From: Cyathus striatus
Taxonomy: Eukaryota; Basidiomycota; Agaricomycetes; Agaricales; Nidulariaceae
Reading direction: 5' to 3'
Assembly (NCBI GenBank): GCA_025738555.1
Contig: JAOVFP010000017.1
Coordinates: 186,001-250,000 of the forward strand
DNA length: 64,000 bases
This document shows positions 23,450 through 34,639 of this stretch, in pieces (position 1 is the first letter of the stretch; each line of letters opens with the position of its first letter). The translations under genes and the position numbers were made by a program. Under the pieces are notes generated by a model, which did not search any database, had not been told where the DNA came from, and worked only from the letters and a program-made list of their open reading frames with translations.

Positions 23450-25459
23450 TTCCTTTCAATGAATGGCTTGTGCTGTCATAAGAACTAACGGGAAACCATG
23501 TCCTTGCGACGTATCACAGCCTCAGGGATAGAAATGTCCACATTGCAAGCATATTCATGAACTCACTCACATTACACCCTCTACTTCGACATTTAGTACT
23601 GTCAGTGTGCCAGTTCAGCAGACTCTAGATGATGTTCTGGCAAAATATGCACCCAAAGTTACTCAGATTAAGCAGAAATCGTTGGAGGTTGTAGCTCGTC
23701 AAGAAACATCCATTGGCTTTCAACCTAGTAATCACCAAGGACGAAGTGGAGGCAGTGGAAAGGTGTCCATTGTAAGTCATATTATGTGCCTTTCATACAT
23801 GCACTTACGGTTTAATCGCCTCTATTTAGTCCCATGCGAAGAGGAAAGTAAAAGACACAAAGGTAAAGAAACAACCACTGAGAGTTGGTAGTGTCCTATC
23901 ATAATGTGTGGAATTAACAAGGTACTTACCCATGTTCATATCTTCTCATTGTTTACATGGTACTCACATTCAAATAGAGAGGGCTTCCACTCAATGAAAA
24001 AGTGCCCTTAGGGAGTAAGCTCGAGAAATTGTGCAAAGCTGGACTTTTTATTACCAAGCACAATGGCAACACAATCGAGTACAGTGAGGAATGGGGGCCA
24101 CCAGAGATTGATGCATGGCTTCGTACTCTTTTTCCTCCTGTGTTCACTTTGCTCGATGAGAAGTATGGTGTACCAGCTCCTGGAAGGTATCATTGGGTAC
24201 TTCTTAGGAAACGTTACACCACTTTGTTTCAAATGGCCAGGGATGAGATAATTGGAGAGGCCCTTACAGAGGCACGTGGAAGCTCATCTCGCAACCGGAA
24301 GGAGTATTGCATCCACATCGGTGTGTATTATTACATTGTCTCATCATTTTTCTTATGTCCCTTGTATAGCGTCACGTCATAAGGTCCAGCCATCAGCTCT
24401 GGGATGTTTTTATCAAGCTTCACCGGACAGCGACACTGTGGAATCCACAAATGAGGCAGAAGATGATGTCAGGCTGGAGAAATCTAACAGTGACTTGGAT
24501 ATTGACCATATCCCTCAATGTTTGGAAGGTCAGAAGTACATACTTATTGACAGCGACTCAGATACTGGGCCAAAACCCCAACGGTCAGAAAGACAAAAGG
24601 CAGTAGTGCACACAATACTCAATGAGGATGCGGCGAGCATGTCGGACACGTCATCAGACTCGTCCAAATCAAGTTACCATCCATCTGGGGACGAGGGTAC
24701 AGCTTTAACAGTGCTGCATAAGTGTGCGCAGGGCATCCGTCAACATGGGACAGAGACTGGCAGCGGGAATGAAGCGTTGACTGATTTTCCGGTGAGTTTT
24801 GGTCTCCAAAGTTCTTGGTTTGCCGAGTCTAACTACACAGCATCAACCAGGTATCTCCCTCCCCCTCCGATACCACCAATTCATCGCCTAACCAGTCTAA
24901 TGCTATGGAGCTGCCTGAGGAAGAAGGTGCGTATAACGACATTCACTCACACTCTGAAACTGACAATTCTAACAGTTACTACTGTGATTCAGGCTAAGCG
25001 GGCGCACTCACCAAGCTTGGAAATAGTTGAGGAGTGAAGCAAGAAAGCTAAATGTAAGCAATTCTTGTTCTCCCCCATTCTTATTCACATGTATTAGATG
25101 ATTTTTCGCCAGTCAATTGGGATGACCTTCCTGAAGCTTCAAACGACGTTTACAGCAGTGACTTCGATATTACGCTCCCGGATGCGGTGTACGACTTCGA
25201 GCCAACTCTATCCAAGACGGATGACATCGGTAGTGGCAGAAAGAGTATTAACAACAGCTTCCCCGCAGCATCTGAAGGTCCAGCAACCTGTGCTGAGGAG
25301 GCAAAATCCCTGGCCCCCACGACGTGCATGACGTCTACCCACGTCACGCCACGGCCGGCGCTCTCGACGCATCAAAAGAATCCGGCTACTAGTACCACCA
25401 CTCGGAGGCGAGTGGGATTTTCTCACGTCCCACCCACCGATATTGATCCATGGGCTTAA
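23450..25459 (+). CDS. multi-exon hypothetical protein, acidic and disordered C-terminus
   Basis: A chain of open exons runs from about 23590 to 25459. The first (to 23770) reads VQQTLDDVLAKYAPKV and is preceded by a cysteine-rich stretch (CPCD..., CPHCKHIHE) that contains one stop, so the start is uncertain. After introns near 23770-23830 and before 23974, an exon to about 24320 reads GLPLNEKVPLGSKLEKLCKA and EEWGPPEIDAWLRTLFPP. The next exon (24371-24790) is serine/aspartate-rich (SDTSSDSSKSSYHPSGDE). The last exon (25099-25459) ends VGFSHVPPTDIDPWA. Codon quality and splice sites look real, but I do not recognise the family. It may be a transposon-associated gene of basidiomycetes. Confidence 0.45.
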
Positions 25460-25765
25460 TCTTGGAGATCTTCCGACTTCGTCAAAGTACATACTTACAT
25501 ATATATTTTCTACTAATACTTTCTAATATACACTCAATGAACGTTGCACGCATACATAAAGACCTCAATATTTCATTTGCTACTTCAAAGCTCATACTTA
25601 TATCTACCTTACATATTTACCATGAACCTATTGGCATGAATGTTTGAACTCGCACTGTACATGCATTTAATGAATAACCTGTTACTTTAATATACTTACT
25701 ACATACTCTTAAATTACGATGAAGGAGAGGCTAAAGCTATAGTATACATGATATTAAAGAACCAA

Positions 25766-25954
25766 AAATGTGCGCCGGTCTTGAAATGTTGCGCTTACAG
25801 AAATGTGTTTGCGCTACAGAAATGTTTGCGCTGGGACTAAAAATGTTTGCGCTGGGACCAAAAATGTGCGCCGAACAACGTTCCGAAATGTTTGCGCTCG
25901 CATCAAAAGTGTTTGCGCACCTATTAAAAGTGCACTTTGACCGTCATACTTCGA
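25766..25954 (-). repeat. GCGCAAAC-motif array, copy 2 (CpG-intact)
   Basis: Inverted copy of 13028-13250 with the same boundaries. Nearly all cores still read GCGC, in contrast to copy 1. It lies between the hypothetical gene and the 3' end of the DUF6533 pseudogene. Confidence 0.8.
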
Positions 25955-26000
25955 AGACTAAATGTGATAAATTACAATTTGTATGAAATGTTTAATTAGT

Positions 26001-27297
26001 CTACTCTATTCCTGACTCAACAACTGTAGTAAGAATGATATCCGAGTCATCAGAGGTAGGAGAACCTTGCAATGCAATCAGGCTGTGCATATTCGTAATC
26101 ATTCTACAGTACTTCATGAATTTCATAAGTTACATATTAAAAATATTGACAGCATTGCAAGCTTACCACAATTGACAGAATCGTAATTGGCCATCTGGAA
26201 TATAAACAATGGTTAAACTCTTCCACCGTGCACATAAAAATGCAAAAATATGGTACTTACATGTGTGAATTATGTGGCAAAAAGACAGGCCCTACAAATA
26301 AATCCATAACCCAGCCTATAAGAGCAATGTCGGACTCACGAGTCACCACACATGATCACTAACACAGCGACATTATCACGCAACACGATCCCAACGACAG
26401 GAACATGACGACAGACCAACCGAGCTTTAGCCACCATCGACGCCAATATGATCAATTGTAAAAGAACTATAAATGAGCTATCAAATATTGTTAACTGCTC
26501 GTATCCTTTACTACGAGAAAATCCACGCACACACAGTACGTTACTAGCAACGATAGAATTTCAGTGACGTCACAAGTTGCGTTAAATGGCATCGTGGTGT
26601 ATACAGGATGCATGTATGTGGGCCCTAATGCCACCTCGACCGTAAATAATGTGATGAACATTACAGCAATCTTGTTATCCTTGTTATACAATGTATATGC
26701 TATAACTTTTTTATCAGATCACTGGCGTAAATGAGATCAAGTACAATATTCTCACCTTGAAGCCCAAGGATTACTTGCACTATTAAGTGCAATGTAAAGC
26801 TAATTTCCGGGAGTAGGAACAATAATCTGCAGTAGTCTTCAGAGAGTGGAAGTTTGTTCATTGTATTTAGAGCTAAATAAACATTCACACTGGTTATATT
26901 TAATTTTCAAGTCATACTTAGGAAAATGTGAAGAGGCTAGAGCTCACAGTTGCACTCCTGGACCGAAATAGCACATGAATGTAAGTGACAGACTAGATGA
27001 AAGTCTTGAAGTTGCACTCAAACACCTGAAGTAAAGAAGAAATGATTCTTGTATTACTAGGCTGGAATATACTAGCACAAGAATAAAGAATAGTTATCTA
27101 CAAAGTCCATTATTTATAGTATAGTCCATGAGGTTTCAATGAGTATCTACTGCCTACACTACTACATGTGTTTACTGTGCAAACATGTGTACTACATATG
27201 TATTAAGCATGGTTGAACTGTGCAACTGTGCATGGTGTTTGCATGTAGATCAAGAGGTTGAATAAGATATATGTCCATGTAACTTCCAGTTACCTAC
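26001..27297 (-). pseudogene. DUF6533-type membrane protein pseudogene, 3' part (copy 1)
   Basis: Paralogous to copies at 57389-58686 and 58860-60151. Conserved blocks include LALNTMNKLPLSEDYCRLLF, YNKDNKIAVMFITLFTVEVA, PVVGIVLRDNV and a C-terminal exon ending SDIILTTVVESGIE. The family is a multi-pass membrane protein with unknown role in agaricomycetes. An in-frame TAA after VVKDTSS is shared with copy 2. The 5' exons are 4.6 kb away at 31944-32146 because an LTR inserted at 27297. Confidence 0.7.
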
Positions 27298-29156
27298 TGT
27301 AGGGAACCCTGCCGGCCTATGTACAAAACTACCTAATATACATAGTCCGCCGGTCCCTGTACTTACTCTGACCAATTATAATTTACCTTACCCATATCAC
27401 CCTGATCTCGGAACCCTAATGATATTCCACACCCTCGATTATCCCCAAGATCACTACAAATTCCGATGAAGTCCGCAAATATTACTAATCGATCAATTAT
27501 TACTCAGCAAGCGCTAAAGTTAACGCGCTAAACTATACCCTAAAAACCGACGCGCTAAAGTAAACACCGTACCGAAAGGCACGTGACTTAGCGCTGACCA
27601 ATCACAACACCCGGCAAAGCGCTCGCATCAATATTACTATAAAGGAATAGGGCCGACAAGCGGCAAAGCCCACTACCCACTTGGTTAACTTTTCAATACT
27701 GTGACTCAAGCCTATTCTAAAGCTAAACGACCAATTTGAACAAATGTAACTGTAGTAATATTGACACAACAAGCTGAATCTTGATACATAATTTTTATTA
27801 TATTTGTAGTAATACTGTAGTAGTAAGTAGTAACACACTGACTATGTGGTTGTATAATGGAATATGAGTTATCATATATCATATATCATTCGTTACTATA
27901 ACATACATTTCATGTTTACCCTATATCTCGTACCACCAAGAAAAATGACTGTGGTCAAAATGTGGTGGTGAGTATGTCATTCCATTGAGCAAGTTGAACA
28001 TTGTTGAATAAGAGGCCTGATATCTTTCAGTGTTAAGGGTGGATCGTGTAAAGGAAGGGCCGAGGAGAATAGTAATAGCACGAGTTGTTATATACTCGCT
28101 GTAATGTCAGGTTTACGAGTCCTTTTAGTCCTCATGTGTTAAATTTGATGTTAAGCATTAATCTGCATTCTAAATGAACCATGGATATAAGATGACAGGA
28201 AATAAGAGGTGGAACAGGGTAACGTATATACGAGTAACAGTACGAGAATCTTGTTGTAGCTATAACTCAAACCCCTACTAGTATATACCAACGGTCCGAA
28301 CGAGAATTAACACCATGCAAAGTTGTGAGGTCGGAAAGCATCGGCGGTTTCGTCGGTCCCCTTTCCCGCGACCAACTACGGTGTCTTTTCAAGATTTCAT
28401 GTTCTATTAGTGAGCAACATCCCATTATGTCAACCGAAGGGTACTCGAGTAATGGAGCACCCTATGGACACTACAAAGTGCCTGTTCAGATTGTTAGAGA
28501 TGGGATCATGACAGTGACTGGTACCTTCAGGATTACATATGTGTGATGTTCGAGCTAGCGCAGAGAAGAGTTCGTGGAGATTTTTAGATGCCTAGGAGAA
28601 GCTGGTGAGATGAGTTTAAAGTATGTGATGTGATGGGTACTAGGTGGACACTGAACAGATAGGATCGTGATTAGTGATAAATATAACCCGAATTCATTAG
28701 TCCGTAAGACACTAATAATGTAGCTTTCGATTGGGTGAGCTAAACCCTGTTGTATACTCCTGAACATACAGAGTTCATGCAATTCATATACATGTCGCAT
28801 TGAAAGGTTTTGTATGCGTTCTCCCTTGAAGGTGGTCAGGTAGAGTTGGTAGAGGGGTCTGAGAATACCTTCTGGTCGAGTATTCCCTTTACACCAGTGA
28901 ATGACCTGAGTTCTGCATAGATGATGGATAACATACCACTGCACCGCCTGGAGCACATAATGACGTGACATTCCAATTCGTCCCAGTCACTCCTAGCACC
29001 ACTTTCAGTGAGCATAAGTGGCCTAAGCTAGAGTAGATGGCGAGAGCGGACGAGTAGAAGATTCCTTCACAGCTGTGATACGCCTTAAAACTATTTAATG
29101 GTTAAATCTCTTTATTTGTCATATAATATTAGAACTCAGTATTAGTAATGCACATC

Positions 29157-29310
29157 ATGAGTACAAGGGTTGGGGCAAGTCCCGAGTTGCCAATCAAAGT
29201 GTTCTATTTTGAATACATTACTAAGGGAATGGGACATCTGAGAGCTGGGGTTGAGTCCTGCACTGCCAGCAGAAATATCTAATTGATATATACTAAAGGA
29301 AATACAACCA
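29157..29310 (+). repeat. dispersed repeat E, copy 1 (two internal units)
   Basis: GAGTACAAGGGTTGGGGCAA, GAGTTGCCAA and a second related unit with GGGTTGAGTCC recur at 50027-50185 in the same orientation. The GGTTGAGTCC word resembles a tRNA B box, which raises the possibility of a SINE, but no A box or tail was confirmed. Confidence 0.55.
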
Positions 29311-29345
29311 GATGTGTGTTATCTAATTACTAGAGTCCAAAAGAC

Positions 29346-29960
29346 TATGTACAGGCACCCAGTACTTGATTAAACCTAAGGGAACGCGTTACACGCGTTC
29401 TTGTCACGTGATCGAACGCGAGGCGTTAGAACCGTTATCTCCGAACCGGTTACTGCGGTTACGCATAGCCCGGAACATGTCATGTGACTTCGTACCTGTA
29501 CTCCGAAATTATCCCGCTGTTTGATCTACCACATGGAATTCCACATGTATTGTTGCTCCTGCATGGTCAATATGTTGGAAACAACATTATGTCGTCATAT
29601 AGAATAGTCTAGAATAGTTCCTTTCCATATATAGGTACTGTACAGTTTTATTTGTAGAAGATATATAAGGAGGACAGGAATAAGGAGGAAAAGCAAGCAA
29701 TCCCAGGAGAAATCCTAGGCTTCTTCCACTCTAGGAGTGTAATAAATTGGAATAGAAACGAAACTGAACAGCATTTGAACCGAGTAATTTCGTATTAGAA
29801 AGAATATTTAATCTATAGTTTCCTACCTTTATACTAGTTTATACATTATCTGTGTTTTCTCTCCCTTGAACTTAAAGCCTGTGGTTTGCGATGATTATTT
29901 GAGTATTACAATATATATTAGTACTATTTAAATACAAATCACAAATTCGGCGCATCAGCT
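29346..29960 (+). other. possible LTR-like segment
   Basis: TGTACAGGCACCC at 29349, paired ACGCGT motifs, and an ATATATAAGG box near 29660 resemble an LTR promoter region. No matching end or target duplication was found, so this is only a suggestion. Confidence 0.25.
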
Positions 29961-31943
29961 GCTGGCTAACCGTGCCATCAAGTTATGATCTACTTGTGAC
30001 AAACTAGAAGAAAGCATGGAAGTAACCAAGAAATAATATGAAATATTATAAAAACACGGTGGGGTAGCATACTCTGTGGAGGAATGATTACAATGCCACG
30101 AGGGGTGTAGAGTCTAAAGACGGTGTTAGTGTATATACTTAGGTATAAGGAAAACAAGAACGAACGGGCCGTATGAGCACTGTACTGATAGCCTTTCAAA
30201 CTACCCATCCCCTCATCGACATTATTGTGCGGCACAGCCCACTACTGAGTAAATGGAGAACAGAAATCTAAACACTTTAAAGACTTACTATTCCCTTGTC
30301 CCAGGCACATGATGCCGACCGATATGTGGGTTATTGAAAAGGTTAACTTGTGTTTGAAGGTCCTATGCAAGAAATGCGAGTCGCTGGTGCGTCCGTCCAG
30401 TGTTAAGGTTCTAAGGTGACAGAATAAAGAGTTAGCAATGTGTTTTGAGAGAGATAACAACACAAAAACAGGAAGAACTTCGAGTTAAATTTCTAAGATG
30501 AGTGAGGTTTAGTGCAGTTGGTTTCGATGAGTAGAGACGAATAGAACGTTTCAGAATGATACAGGCAGTGACAGAGGACAAATATGAAACATTTAGATGA
30601 AAGCTCGAGGTGGTAAACTTCACTGGATTGTTCAAGACCAACATATACAGTCTGAATAGTAAAAGAGAAAGAAATATACCTAAAAGAGCGAAATGAGGTA
30701 AGTAAGGCCAAGAAAAAGATAGTATTGCGGTGTTACGGCACTAGAGCATGCGCTCACAAGTGAACGTATTTGGGACTGTGCTTGTGGACTGAAAAAGACA
30801 ATAAGTACAACCAATACAAGGCTGTGGGGAACATGAACCTTCCGATTCCTTGCTATGTATCTTGCATTGCTTAACGTCCCTGGAAGGCCTAGAGGTAAAT
30901 AGGAAGGGCTGGAGATGGATGAGAATCGATGTGGAAGCAGTGGGCCATGTACTCGAAGACTTGAACTTGAAGAAATATGGGAAAGTGTGCATAACTGAGA
31001 TATACAGTTACCAGTGCATGTGTATGTAGTCGAATCTCGATGGTATCTCGATGATAAAAGTTGTCTGTACACCTTTAAAAACATTGTAGTATGAAACGGT
31101 TTCATATCGATTTTGCACATTAAAATCTACTCACGATAAAGAAACTAGTCTCCTCTATTTACCTTATAATATCACAGCGACTGGGCTGTCAAAGGTCTGA
31201 GGTTCTGAAGGGTGGTGCTGGTGGAGGAGAACAGGTCCAGGAGAACAAGGAGAAACTAGCGTGACACATTCATCACAAGAATTCAGATCGGCTTCAGCCA
31301 ATCAGGTTGAGATCTTATCCAAGATCCTCAAATTACCGTATCCGGAGGTTCAAACGTCCCTAAAACCCAACTACCTTAAAAGGTAGTGGGAATATCCGAT
31401 GCCGCCGCGCGCCCTTTATACATATTCCTTTCCTCTTTTCTTTATTCCTCTACCTTTATCCTTATTCCTTTACTACAAATCATTCTTACTTACTGTATTA
31501 TTAATCATGGTATATCTTTCTACCTAGGTAGTTCTAAAAGGTATATAAACCCCCCTCATGTAGCTACATCCCTCAGTCAATTCCAGTTTGATTCACACTC
31601 AGCACTTATCTGTTATTCACACTAAGCTTCTAGCTGTAGAAACTTAGTGCACTTCTGTTCTTATCTGCTTAATTCTCAGTACTGCTCTGCTTCATTACTA
31701 GTTAAAGCTCTTGCACAGGCAAGAACTTTAGCTAACTTTGCATTTTCTACCCCAAACACTTCAAAAACACCTTCACTACTTCCCTTAAAGTCCTATACAA
31801 GTCTTAATAACTTTATAAGACTTGTACTTTACCCCAACACTTCACAACAAACTCGACAACCCGTTTAGAACACTAGTGACAGATTGGACACTGTCAGGCT
31901 CAGTACTTAATTGTACAACCTTCAGACAAGTCTACTCCTTACA

Positions 31944-32146
31944 CTACCTCCATATCAAACTATACTCATCTTACAAAGTCATAAAATACTCCCAGACCAG
32001 CGACGCCACTGCAGCCACTATCAATTCCAGTGCGTTCATCAGTTTATGTCATTCATATTAAGTTCTCAACTATCAAATACTTTCGAATGATAATAGTTGA
32101 TATATCATTTAGTGAGACTTTATCGTCGACTATGAACTATATATCA
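31944..32146 (-). pseudogene. DUF6533-type pseudogene, 5' exons (copy 1)
   Basis: Matches 58484-58686 of copy 2 (GATATATCAACTATTA, ATACTC). The start codon is ATA instead of ATG, and the first donor GT reads TT, so this copy is dead independently of the LTR. It belongs with 26001-27297. Confidence 0.7.
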
Positions 32147-32399
32147 TGAAGGGCGTCTGTTTGTACAAAAAATGGCACATGAAACATATTGATGGGGACA
32201 GCTCCTGAAAAAATGAACATGCGTATATAAGATGAAGGGTATCAACGAAAGCAAGGAGGCAAACCCCATGCTTCTCACATGTGTTGAGGGATACATCTTA
32301 ACCATGCTTTGTCCATGAGGCAAACTGTTGACATATATTATCTTTGTCGAAACAAAAGATGATCCGTGTACTTTTTTGAAATGATACGATTCGTTCTTC

Positions 32400-33945
32400 T
32401 CACACTTACCTTGGTACGCAAAACCATTTCCCATAACTCGGGTTCGACACTTTCAAATGCCAAAGACTTTGCCGTTTCAGCTCGTGATATGAATAATGCC
32501 GGGAGAGATATCAATTTCATTGGTTATTGCAGTAGCACGGAAAAGGGTGCGAGAACCATTTTTTCTTTTACTGGCGGTCATAATTCAATTGCGCTGCTTG
32601 CCATACATTAGTTGAAGGGCCTCTGGATATCCTCGAAAAGATGGGCGCGGTGGGGGCCTCATGCGATTCCAATGACAGCAGAAAGCGTGCAATATGCACT
32701 AAAGGTACCAGATCATCACAGCTTCGGATTCTTAAAGATTGGGTTCTGGATACCTCAACTAACAAGAAGCTATTTTGGTTATCCGGAGGCGTTGGGGCAG
32801 GGAAAAGTTCTATCGCACAAACTATTGCTCAGTTTTGCGCTGAGAGGGACTGTATAGCTGCTACGTTTTTCTTCAAAGCCGACGATGAGACACGCTCAAA
32901 AGTAGGCCAGTTGATACCCACTCTATCATTGCAGCTTGCAGCGTCATCGGAAAATAGTCGATGTGCTATAGAGGAATATTTAAAGCGATATCCTCGTGCA
33001 CTGGGCGAGAAAAACCTTCAAGAACAATTTCACTGGCTGGTTCAATATCCCATCTGGTCCCTCACGCCGAATGAATGCACTCGCAAGACCCCCAAATTGA
33101 TTGTAATAGATGCAGTAGACGAGTCTAATGACTCCGATGAACTTCGAGACTTTCTTATGTCCTTGGTCAGCAGCTTGGCTGAGCACAAATGTCATCCTTT
33201 GGGGGTCCTTATTACTAGCTGTCCTGAGCAACCAATAGAGGCATTTTTTGCAGGATTATCCAAAGATTCATATGAAAACATCGATCTAGTGCATGATGAC
33301 GAGTCATATAATGACACTCGGCTATATCTTACAGATAAACTTACGCAAGTCCGCTCAAGACATTATCGCGACTACCGGGAAAACCTTCAAGACTAGCCAC
33401 ACAAATCAGATATAGATTGGCTCGTTGATCGATCGACAGGCCATTTCATTTATGCATCCACCGTAGTCAAGTTTATTGACAATGATATGGAAAACCCAGC
33501 GTTGCAATTGGACTACATCCTTAGACGGCTGAACTCTGGGGATTTGATTGGAAGTGGTCCTTACGAGGAGATTGACAAACTTTACACGACAGTGCTTACT
33601 AAAGCTAGTCGAGATGTACGTGCAAATGCGGAAGTCGTAATCAAGCTATTGGCTATATACGCTTCGAACAAGCCAGGTCTCATCGAAGCCCAGACCAATC
33701 GTAGTATAGCAGCACGGGCAATACAAGTGAATGAAGACCTTATTGTTCGTATACATCGACGTATGCGCTCCATTATTGTGCCTATTGATACGAAGTCTCA
33801 GCAAATGGGATTTTTACACAAATCATTTTTGGATTATCTTCACGATCCAACACGTTCCGGATCATTTTATATCGAGGATATTCGCTACATACCACACTTT
33901 ACACACGTTTTCTGGTGCGAAAATTTGCAAATATATTGGGCATGA
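32400..33945 (+). pseudogene. NACHT/STAND NTPase (NLR-like) with one in-frame stop
   Basis: The first exon carries AKDFAVSARDMNNAGRDIN, typical of the N-terminal linker of agaricomycete NLR-like proteins. After an intron (about 32549-32611) the exon reads MGAVGASCDSNDSRKRAICT, then Walker A FWLSGGVGAGKSSIAQ (about 32780) and Walker B KLIVIDAVDE (about 33095). Such STAND ATPases are thought to act in nonself recognition and programmed cell death. A TAG at 33394-33396 interrupts the frame after YRENLQD; the same frame resumes with SDIDWLVDRSTGHFIYAS and continues to ALQLDYILRRLNSG and MGFLHKSFLDYL. Near 33915 the frame shifts. No WD40, ankyrin or TPR repeats follow. A sequencing error at the TAG cannot be excluded. 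Confidence 0.8.
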
Positions 33946-34491
33946 ACTAAAACATTTAATGTATAGGAACTCCAATAGGTATCACGCAATTAAGATTGGC
34001 CACAGTACGAAATGGATAGTGACATCAGGTTGCTCTACAATGCTCTGGCCTACGCAGTGGGAAGTCATTGACAACCGAACCCCTTTGCATCAAGGAATTT
34101 TTAACACAGACATTACCCAATACTTTAACAAGTTACCCAACTTTCCAGGAAAAGAGAAGTTAATTGCCTTGACAACAGAATTCTCTATCCATTCATGATT
34201 GTACCTTCTCAACGAGATTTTCTTGACCGGAGAAGTGATGATACATCCATATGGAAACATATTCCATATCCAATTGGTTCGTATAACTGCTCACTTGGAT
34301 ATTGGGATACGAGCATGGAGTGTGATCTTATTTTTGGATGCGCCCATTATTACCACTTTTTATTAGAACTAAATAATCAAAGGATAGGTGCTTTCACATA
34401 TAAACTGTACTATGAGATGTTAACATCCGATGAGAAAAGAGCTCTACTTGATAGTTTTATGGAGAAATGGTTTCCGAATCATACTAATTAA
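33915..34491 (+). pseudogene. C-terminal remnant after the NACHT region, two frames
   Basis: One frame to 34198 reads HSTKWIVTSGCSTMLWPTQW; another, 34195-34491, reads SYNCSLGYWDTSMECDLIFG and ends in a stop. They may be the degraded C-terminus of the NACHT protein or an unrelated gene. No family is recognised. Confidence 0.4.
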
Positions 34492-34639
34492 TTACAGTTA
34501 GCATGGTGTATGATCGGCTATAGTAATTTTAATACAGATAGATAGGCAGTATCCGGGAACCGCATGCACTATCATTTCCACGGGGGTTCTACACCGTAGG
34601 CAGAGCAGTTCGAGCCGCGGGAAGAGCCCGACGACTCAG

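Larger units (their letters stand above)
27640..31392 (+). mobile_element. Helitron/Helentron-like element, copy 3 (3.75 kb, inside LTR 2)
   Basis: It starts TAAAGGAATAGGGCCGACAA and ends CTTAAAAGGTAGTGGGAA, the reverse of copies 1 and 2. The interior next to the right end (31280-31370) matches 9846-9940. The host LTR is interrupted between A and T with no duplication and keeps the length of solo LTR 1 across the join. The interior carries unassigned frames, of which 28555-28971 (-, 138 codons) and 30680-31120 (-, 146 codons) are longest. No helicase or Rep motif was recognised. Confidence 0.55.
27298..31943 (+). mobile_element. solo LTR 2, split by a 3.75-kb insertion
   Basis: It begins TGTAGGGAACCCTGCC at 27298 and ends ACTCCTTACA at 31943, with CTAC duplicated at 27294-27297 and 31944-31947. 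The LTR itself consists of 27298-27639 plus 31393-31943 (about 893 bp), matching solo LTR 1 in reverse. A TATATAAACC box is at about 31541-31550. Removing the LTR and one CTAC restores a sequence that aligns base for base with copy 2 of the DUF6533 gene near 58485. Confidence 0.85.

Noticed and set aside
22483..27639. A 5.2-kb transposon with 350-bp terminal inverted repeats
   Set aside because: The inverted segments are parts of two independent solo LTRs, each with its own 4-bp duplication, so the interval between is not one element.
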